42,237 nucleotides of DNA. Source: Criibacterium bergeronii. Its GTDB lineage: Bacteria; Bacillota; Clostridia; Peptostreptococcales; Filifactoraceae. The translations under genes were made by a program, and so were the position numbers. The stretch spans positions 1-42,237 of the forward strand of contig NZ_MBEW02000017.1 of NCBI RefSeq assembly GCF_001693775.2, given 5' to 3'. Below, in pieces: positions 32,229-39,300 of this stretch (the stretch's first letter is position 1; each line of letters begins with the position of its first letter). The notes under the pieces are model-generated. The model ran no database searches. It was not told the origin of the DNA and worked only from the letters and a program-made list of their open reading frames with translations.

Positions 32229-33875
32229 TTATTTAGAAAAAACAAACTCTGAGCTGTAAACATTTTGACTGGAGCTACTATGGGCATCATTACTTGGGAT
32301 TGTGCTGTAGTTTTGAGCGATACCTTTATAGATGTTATTTGAGCCACTGCCTATATTATTTTTAAACACATTTAGCGTTTGTCTTGGCTCATCAATAAGA
32401 TATATTCTAGCTCTGTTTCCATCGGCATCCTTATCTACTCCGTGAAACCAAATTGCAACCTTGATTTTTGGATAATTTTTTATAGAGTTGAACATATTTT
32501 GCGTCCATGCCACTTTGTCGCCACCCGCTACAGCACAGGCAAACTCAGTAATCATCATCGGCTTGTCATAATTTTGCTCAACACTGTTGTAAAGTCCTTT
32601 GTATAGAGTGTCAAAATCTACAAAGTGCTCATCTTTATAATAATTTCCTGTATTGTATAAGGTAAGTCCGACTAACTGATATTTCTTGTAGTCAGGGCGG
32701 TACATTGACTCATCATTATATTTGAAGTCAGGGAAATTTTTTCCGTTAGGATTAAATACATACAGTACATTTTTGTTAGCACCCTCTTTTTCAAAAATGT
32801 TGTAAATGTGATTGTATGCCATTTTATATATGTCAGCATCTAAGCCTGTATTGTAAGCGGAGTATGCACACCAATCTCCATTCATTTCGTTGGCTATTCT
32901 AAATATTGTTGGTTGTTCACTTTGAGCTACGATTTGAGCCATTTCTGTTAAAAATTCGTCATATTCACCGTTAAGTATGCCATAGATTTGATTTTTTCCA
33001 TCTGCTACTTCATATTGCAAAGTGAGCTCAAGATATTTTTCAGTCCTTATGCAGTAATCTATGGCGTCAGTTACATATTTATTACTTGAGCTTAAATGAT
33101 GGTACAAAAGCATAAAACTGAAGTTGTGGTCAATTTCTCTTTCTATACTTCCGACCTTGCCATTTATCCAAAATTCGTCAACAAAGATACCCCAAGCTCT
33201 GTCAGGACTTAGGAAGTAGTCTTTATAAAATTTCTTAGTCCTATCACTTAGATTTTGTGCACCCTTTAGCTCACCATTTACCAGCTTGTAAACAGACGGT
33301 ACTTTGGTAGGAAAATTTGCGATTTTAGACTGGTCAAAGTTTAGGCTTGCAAGCATAGGCAAAAGCATTTTCTTGTTTATAGCGTCAGAGGATTTTACCA
33401 TAAAGGTCAGAGCCTTTGTATTGTCCAGCTGGATAAATAAAATCATGTAGTTGTTTTTGTCATCATTTACAGTTTTGAGCTTTGACCTATAAAAGGAAAT
33501 CTCATGAGCTGCTTTTGAGCCTAGATATGTATTCCCATCATAGGTTATTATATGTTCATTTTGGCTTTGTCTTATCCCCTTTAGCGAATAATTGAGATAT
33601 GAGGCATAGGACGTGGTAAGGTCGTCTAAAAAGATTTTTATGTTTACATTGTTAAAGTCTATCTCAGTGACATAGTGAGAGTCGTTTAGAGTAATTTTTG
33701 ATGAGCTGGGCATCTGCATACTGTATCCATCATAATGATTTATCAATAGACTTGTATAGTCATTGATTGGTCTTATTTCTATTTCTTGTTCAGTAAATCC
33801 TGACGAAAGCGTGAAGGTGAGTGTTAAAAAACAAAATAAGCTGATTTTTTTAAAATGCTTGTAAAAATTTTTCAT
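32229..33875 (-). CDS. Secreted GH26-like glycoside hydrolase
   Basis: A 548-residue exported protein with a signal peptide (about 1-26). Residues about 35-185 form an unrecognised beta-rich region. From about 220 onward it follows a (beta/alpha)8 hydrolase pattern like GH26 beta-mannanases: the acid/base motif FRIANEMNGDW with Glu330 and the nucleophile motif MMITEFAC with Glu444, both at the family's usual relative spacing, plus AIWFHGVDKDADG near 474. A Ser/Asn-rich tail ends the protein. Its substrate (mannan, xylan, another beta-glycan, or its own exopolysaccharide) is unknown. AAGGA is 8 bases before the start. It is single and ends at the bidirectional terminator. Confidence 0.78.
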   Translation of the reverse strand: MKNFYKHFKKISLFCFLTLTFTLSSGFTEQEIEIRPINDYTSLLINHYDGYSMQMPSSSKITLNDSHYVTEIDFNNVNIKIFLDDLTTSYASYLNYSLKGIRQSQNEHIITYDGNTYLGSKAAHEISFYRSKLKTVNDDKNNYMILFIQLDNTKALTFMVKSSDAINKKMLLPMLASLNFDQSKIANFPTKVPSVYKLVNGELKGAQNLSDRTKKFYKDYFLSPDRAWGIFVDEFWINGKVGSIEREIDHNFSFMLLYHHLSSSNKYVTDAIDYCIRTEKYLELTLQYEVADGKNQIYGILNGEYDEFLTEMAQIVAQSEQPTIFRIANEMNGDWCAYSAYNTGLDADIYKMAYNHIYNIFEKEGANKNVLYVFNPNGKNFPDFKYNDESMYRPDYKKYQLVGLTLYNTGNYYKDEHFVDFDTLYKGLYNSVEQNYDKPMMITEFACAVAGGDKVAWTQNMFNSIKNYPKIKVAIWFHGVDKDADGNRARIYLIDEPRQTLNVFKNNIGSGSNNIYKGIAQNYSTIPSNDAHSSSSQNVYSSEFVFSK

Positions 33876-34052
33876 TATATATCCTTGTTCAATTAGTCTA
33901 AATTTAAATATACTTTGCTATTTTTATAAAAATGTAATAAAACACTGTTGGCAACTACGAAACGGTTTATTTTCCTATTACCTACAAAAACGTATCTTTC
34001 ATATTATAATTTAAAAGCAAAATTATGTAAATGATTTTAAAATTAAAACTGT

Positions 34053-34082
34053 TTTACATAAAGTGGTAATAATTAGTATAAA
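34053..34082 (+). promoter_or_regulatory. Promoter of the PAS-like protein gene
   Basis: TTTACA (34053-34058) and TATAAA (34077-34082) are 18 bases apart. The predicted start (about 34089) lies downstream of the in-frame TTG at 34086, which helps fix the coding start further on. The rest of the gap 33876-34052 is AT-rich and shows no other structure I can defend. Confidence 0.6.
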
Positions 34083-34154
34083 AACTTGTTAAATATTTTA
34101 AAATTGGGTATTATGTCAAATAAGATAAATAGTAATATTTTGGAGAAAAAATTT

Positions 34155-34919
34155 ATGAACGATACGATATTAAATCTATTAGACGATAGCAATTATTTAG
34201 TAGTTGGGTTTTCTCATGAAGAGCTGATATATAAAAATAAGAGGTTTGACCACTATTTTCATGAAATATCAAATAAAGAAGATTTTAAATCCCGAATTAT
34301 TGAGCACACCGTAGAAGAGGGCATAGATAAATATTTTCTAAATTCACCTGACGGTAATGGCGGAATGATTAAGTTTGAATGCACAAGCTATATGTCAAAG
34401 GTTCTTTACATAGGAGTAAAGCTAGATTATGAAAAAGTGGCATCATTTTTGAGACATATCGAATGTGTAACTAAAATACCTGAGGGCAATTTTACAAAAA
34501 TAATTGACTTCAAAAAAAATAAGACAAAGTCCTATTGCACACTTGTATTAGACGACTCATGGATAATCAAATATTATTCAGATAATGTCTACTCTTTATT
34601 TGGTATAGAAAATCCACAGCTTAAATCAATAAAAGAAGTTTTCGGTCAAGAATTATACGATGCACTTAAAGAAAAATACAATTATATAGATATATTTAAC
34701 GACCTTGCCATAGAATATCAGGAAATGCTCATAGTCATGAGCAAGTCTGAGTATGGATTTATCATACTTAATTTTTATCCCTATTCGTGTAAAGCCTTCA
34801 ATAAATTTGACGAAATAGGTGAGCTGACATATAAAGTAGAGCAACTTGAAAAAGAACTTGACAGAAGAAAAAAATTGATAGATATGCAAAAAACCATCAT
34901 AAGAAATATATCAAGATAG
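34155..34919 (+). CDS. PAS-like sensor without output domain
   Basis: A 254-residue protein I do not recognise with certainty. Two stretches read like PAS domains: residues about 1-95 (LLDDSNYLVVGFSHEELIY...) and about 125-200 (LVLDDSWIIKYYSDNVYSLFGIE, reminiscent of the PAS N-terminal strand pair and helix). A coiled coil (about 222-250: KVEQLEKELDRRKKLIDMQKT) follows, and the protein then ends NISR. Histidine kinases and SpoIIE phosphatases carry a catalytic domain after exactly such a linker, but none follows. ATG 34155 has GGAG 9 bases upstream; ATG 34113 is an alternative. A bidirectional terminator closes it downstream. Confidence 0.6.
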   Translation: MNDTILNLLDDSNYLVVGFSHEELIYKNKRFDHYFHEISNKEDFKSRIIEHTVEEGIDKYFLNSPDGNGGMIKFECTSYMSKVLYIGVKLDYEKVASFLRHIECVTKIPEGNFTKIIDFKKNKTKSYCTLVLDDSWIIKYYSDNVYSLFGIENPQLKSIKEVFGQELYDALKEKYNYIDIFNDLAIEYQEMLIVMSKSEYGFIILNFYPYSCKAFNKFDEIGELTYKVEQLEKELDRRKKLIDMQKTIIRNISR

Positions 34920-35038
34920 GTTTTTCACAAGATTTCTTAATTTTAAAAATAAATATAGTATTAAAGTAAAAAATATTAGTCAGGTGTCTAACTAATTATT
35001 TTTTAAAATACAATAAAATAATTTATAAAACATAGTAA

Positions 35039-35074
35039 AAAAGACAAATGTCAATATTTAAACATTTGTCTTTT
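35039..35074. terminator. Bidirectional terminator hairpin
   Basis: AAAAGACAAATGT (35039-35051) pairs perfectly over 13 bases with ACATTTGTCTTTT (35062-35074), with T-runs in both directions, separating the PAS-like gene (+) from the copper-amine-oxidase-type gene (-). Confidence 0.88.
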
Positions 35075-35101
35075 AAAATACTATTAATTTTTAATAAAAT
35101 A

Positions 35102-35926
35102 CTATAGAGTTACACCGCCACGAATACCTCTGCCATCTCTTTCGTAGTAATCAGCAACCTTTTTGCTGTTATTATTAGAAGTACCATCAAATACAACTAT
35201 ATCTTTATCTACATTTTTAAAGTTCTTATCTTTATTAATTTGAGATACTACATCATCCATTACTCTGTCAAGATTTCTAGAGTCCTTTTTAAGCCTTGTT
35301 AAATCATCAGATGTAAGACCCTTAATATATGCCTCTACTTCAAAACTTCTACCATAGTAGAAATTGTAAGAGATATCAAAAGACCTTCCGCCAATATCGA
35401 CTCTATTTAAATATCTATCTCTGTTAAAATCATCTGCTAAATCTCTAGCAGCTCTCTTCAAATCATCAGAAGTAGAAGAAGTTTTAGATTTTGCAGTCTC
35501 GTCCTTTAACTTTTTATTTTCATCAGTAAGAGTTTTTACTTCAGCCTCTTTCTTAGCTAAATCATCAGCCAACTGTTTTATTTTAGCCTCATAGTAAGCC
35601 TCTTTTGCAGGATCCATACCGGCAGTTTGTGATTTTACAGGGCTGACATTTAATGTAGCAGGCATACCATTTGCAGCAGGTATCCATTCAACATTACTAA
35701 TCCCTAAATCACTAAGAGTAGAAATGGGTACATAAACTCTTGAGTTTGCTATGAAAGGTTTTTTAGTATTATCAGAAATAAACTGAGCATTACCATTTAC
35801 CTTAAAAGTAAAAGTATCATAGTAAGCTTGTTGTGCTACAGGTGTTGCTGCAAAAACGCAACCAGCTCCGATTGCTACAACAGCAAATGCTGAAATAGCA
35901 GCTTTTTTAAAATTATTAAATTTCAT
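35102..35926 (-). CDS. Secreted protein with copper amine oxidase N-terminal-type stalk domain
   Basis: A 274-residue exported protein. A signal peptide (1-26, VFA) is followed by a copper amine oxidase N-terminal-like domain (about 40-95: FTFKVNGN, the NSRVYVPISTLSDLGI core). This beta-alpha module is common in Clostridia as a stalk or wall-associated domain and does not imply oxidase activity. Then comes a coiled coil (about 105-145: YEAKIKQLADDLAKKEAEVK) and a C-terminal domain of about 120 residues rich in Asp, Lys and Arg, unrecognised. Its start has GGAGG; its promoter lies divergent to the giant surface protein gene, suggesting a shared surface-protein locus. Confidence 0.8.
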   Translation of the reverse strand: MKFNNFKKAAISAFAVVAIGAGCVFAATPVAQQAYYDTFTFKVNGNAQFISDNTKKPFIANSRVYVPISTLSDLGISNVEWIPAANGMPATLNVSPVKSQTAGMDPAKEAYYEAKIKQLADDLAKKEAEVKTLTDENKKLKDETAKSKTSSTSDDLKRAARDLADDFNRDRYLNRVDIGGRSFDISYNFYYGRSFEVEAYIKGLTSDDLTRLKKDSRNLDRVMDDVVSQINKDKNFKNVDKDIVVFDGTSNNNSKKVADYYERDGRGIRGGVTL

Positions 35927-35980
35927 GTAGTTTCCTCCGATATTAATATTTTTTAATTCTTTAGCATTTGTTCAGCTTTT

Positions 35981-36008
35981 ATTATACTATTAAATTTTGT
36001 TTTAGCAA
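35981..36008 (-). promoter_or_regulatory. Promoter of the stalk-domain gene
   Basis: On the minus strand TTGCTA (36008-36003) and TATAAT (35986-35981) are 16 bases apart, about 55 bases from the start codon. Confidence 0.55.
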
Positions 36009-36114
36009 TTACATTTGTATTACATATGTTTAAGAGCTTGCATTTGAAATATTACATACAGTTTAAAAATTGTAAATTTGATTAAAATTAGTATACCTTT
36101 TGGCGATATATTTT

Positions 36115-36144
36115 TTGCATTAAATGAATACGTTGTGTTATAAT
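36115..36144 (+). promoter_or_regulatory. Promoter of the giant IPT/TIG gene
   Basis: TTGCAT (36115-36120) and TATAAT (36139-36144) are 18 bases apart. The predicted transcript has an AT-rich leader of about 160 bases (to 36310) before the start, long for this genome; I see no known riboswitch fold in it. The interval 35927-36310 otherwise holds only this promoter and the divergent one. Confidence 0.6.
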
Positions 36145-36310
36145 AAGCTGTAACATTTAAATTTTTACACACTGGTATTTATTTTAAGGCTGGTTAAAAT
36201 ATATTAATTCGATTTACAATCATTAAATACTCTTTATAATTAATTTAACAATTAATTACATATAAATTCAAATCATTTTAAAATAAAGAATTTATTTTCA
36301 TGGAGGAGAA

Positions 36311-39300
36311 ATGGCAAATAAATTTAAAAAACTTTTATCGTTGTTGCTTTCGGTGATGATGATAATTACATTACTGCCAGGGAATCTTATTGAATCCTTT
36401 GCAGCAACCCCAGTAGATATTTCTATAACTGAAGTATACTACACAAACACCATTACAAATGGAAAGAATACTTATACTATTAAGATTATAGGTGATGGTT
36501 TTATACAGCCTATCGGCAAAGATGGAAAAGATGTAACAGTAGTTAAGGATGTAAATATTTTATCTGCAGCAGGGCAGACGTCTTTAATGCAAGGCAAGGC
36601 CGTAAAACAAGGTGTAAAGACAGAGGTTACTACATCTATTATTACTATTACCGGACCGGAAACAGGAGATTTTAATACTCTTAAAGTTAATGCCGGCGGC
36701 ACAAATAATTTCATAATTAATACCTCCGGTATACCAAATTCAACATATAGATTTAATGTTGATATTGGTAAAACAGCAGAAATGGAAAGTTTCCAAGATA
36801 ACATAAAATATTCAGGTAAACCACTTGAAATATTGGGAAGAAACTTTACCGGATTAACTGAGCTGTCCATAGGAGCTGCTAAGCAAGATATAGGTTCAAC
36901 ACCTTATACTACTAGCGATACAAAAATTAGCCTTACTAAATTGGAGGCTAATAAATTTAATGAGTTACAGTCAATAAGATTTGTTAAAGAGTCTACAGGT
37001 TCAAAGTTGACTTATGCTGGTGCTACGCATGGAGATAACATAAAAGTATATACAACATCAGAAGTAAACAGCATAATAAAAATATTACAACCTATAGAGG
37101 GACTGGATAATTTATTAGTAGTACCTAATGAAGGACCGTACAACAAAGAGAGCATGATTTCTGTATTTGCTATGGATGATGCAGGTAAACAGCTATTAGA
37201 AAATAAATTTAAAAAGAGTTATGAGCTTACACTTAGGAGAATGGTAGATGGTAAGCCTCAGACAATAAAGCTTACAGGCATAGAGCTTATATACAAAGAT
37301 GGTAAAGAAACAAATCCGGTAATAGGTATCAAAGGCTGGACTACCAAAGGACCTCATCCATTTCCTTCTAAATGGGATATGGTTGTTTCCGAACAAGGCC
37401 ACCCGGAGGCAGAGGCAGTAAAAAAAGAGGCATATACTATATCAAATAATGCACCATCACCGGTTATAGATGGGCTATTGCCATCAGAAGGACCAAACTC
37501 AGGCGGTACAAAAGTATTAATCACCGGTAAAAATATATTTACTGTAAACACACCGGGACTTACAAGACCTACTTCTGATGCAAGGATTACACCATCAGGT
37601 GACGCTACTGCAATAGATAATAATACTTTAGGTGTAAAATACGATGTAGCAGGTAAGGGTTTTAAACTTGGGAATAAAGAAATAACTGATATATCTAGAC
37701 AGATAAAAGTCAGAATATCTTCTAAAACTATTGCTGTTGCAGGAAAAGTCTATCAGTCAGCAGACACTGCAGGAAAAATTCCATCTTTAGGTGAAGTATA
37801 TGACGGTAAAAAATATGGAGATTTTCATTTTACTGTTAATGATAGAGATGGCTTAGTAGTGATTACTGATGTATCGTCAGCATTTGGACCTCAAGATGTT
37901 GTATTAGAAATGGAAACAACATTTACCTTAAAAACAGGTAGCGGTACAACTGATGTAATAGTTATAACAGCGTCAGAAGGTACTAAGTACAGACCATTTA
38001 CTTTAATCGAAACGACACCTATACCTCAAATAGACTCAATAGAAGTACCATATGGCTATTTTAATGATACAGCGGAAAGAGATATAAATCCCCTATTAGA
38101 GGAAGGTTATGTTTGGCCTGAAACCGATAAGGATAAGCCTGGTGGTGATGGTATAGAACCCTTGATGATAAGGATAACAGGTCAAAAATTTGAAGTATTG
38201 AGAGAAAAAGAAAAAGATGCTAGCGGAAATCTTACAGGCAAAGAAATAGTAAGATATCCTGAAGTAAAATTTTTAGATAAAGATGATACAGAACTGCCTG
38301 CACTTAGCTCCAACGGCACATTAGACACTAAGGTTTTAGACGACAAGGGTAATGCAATTGACGGTAAGTTTACTACAATAGGTACTACGTTAGTTGTATC
38401 AATAGTACCTAGAGACACAACAAAAGAGTTAAGGCAACTTATTAATGAACAGCAAGAGCAACAAGGACAATTTAAAAATTTAGAGGGTAAAATCGTAGTA
38501 AAAAACCCTTCAGGTTTGGCAAATCAAGCCGATGCCAATGGTGTAAAATTCCAATTTAGAAGACCTACAGAAGAAACTGGAACAGATTTTATTAGGACTG
38601 ACGCTAATCAGCCAATAATAAAACTTGTTACATCAGGGGGAGCTCCTATAAAGAGATTGCCATCAGATACTGACTCTAATATACAAATTAAATTAGAAAC
38701 AAAATCAGGAAGTTTCTCTGACCTTAAAAAATTAATGGTTACTGTAGATGGGAAAAATATTTCTGACAAAATTAAAAAAGCTGAATTTGTAGGAACACAA
38801 GCAGTATTAGATGTAGTTGTACCAAAAGGGTTTATAGGAAAAACAAGACTACAGGTAATTACACCTGAAGGACTTATGGACTCATATACAGTCACATTTG
38901 ATACAGCTAAAGGTCCGGAAATAAAAGAGTTAATACCATCAGAAGGCGATAAAGGTACATTTGTCGTTATTAAAAGAGATACTAAAGCAAATGAGGTGGG
39001 TTTTAAACCATCAGTATTTACAGCAAATAATATAGAAGAACAAAAAGGCTCTGTAGTTCTTTGGAATGGTGTTGATATTAATGAATTGCTTGATGGTTAC
39101 AAAAAAGACTCTACTGGAAATTTAGTGGCAGCTAATAAGGAGGACTCGTTATTTTTAGACTATAAACAGGCTCAAAAGGGTGTAGTAGAAAAAGCAAGAA
39201 CATTTGGTAAATATGTATATGTAGTTGATGCAGATACAATCTACTTAAAAATTCCGGATGAGGATATGCTAAATGCCATAAATAAAGATTTAAAAGAAGG

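Noticed and set aside
33876-34052. Possible riboswitch between the GH26-like and PAS-like genes
   Set aside because: I compared it by eye with cyclic-di-GMP and preQ1 type motifs and found no match; only AT-rich sequence and a promoter are supported.
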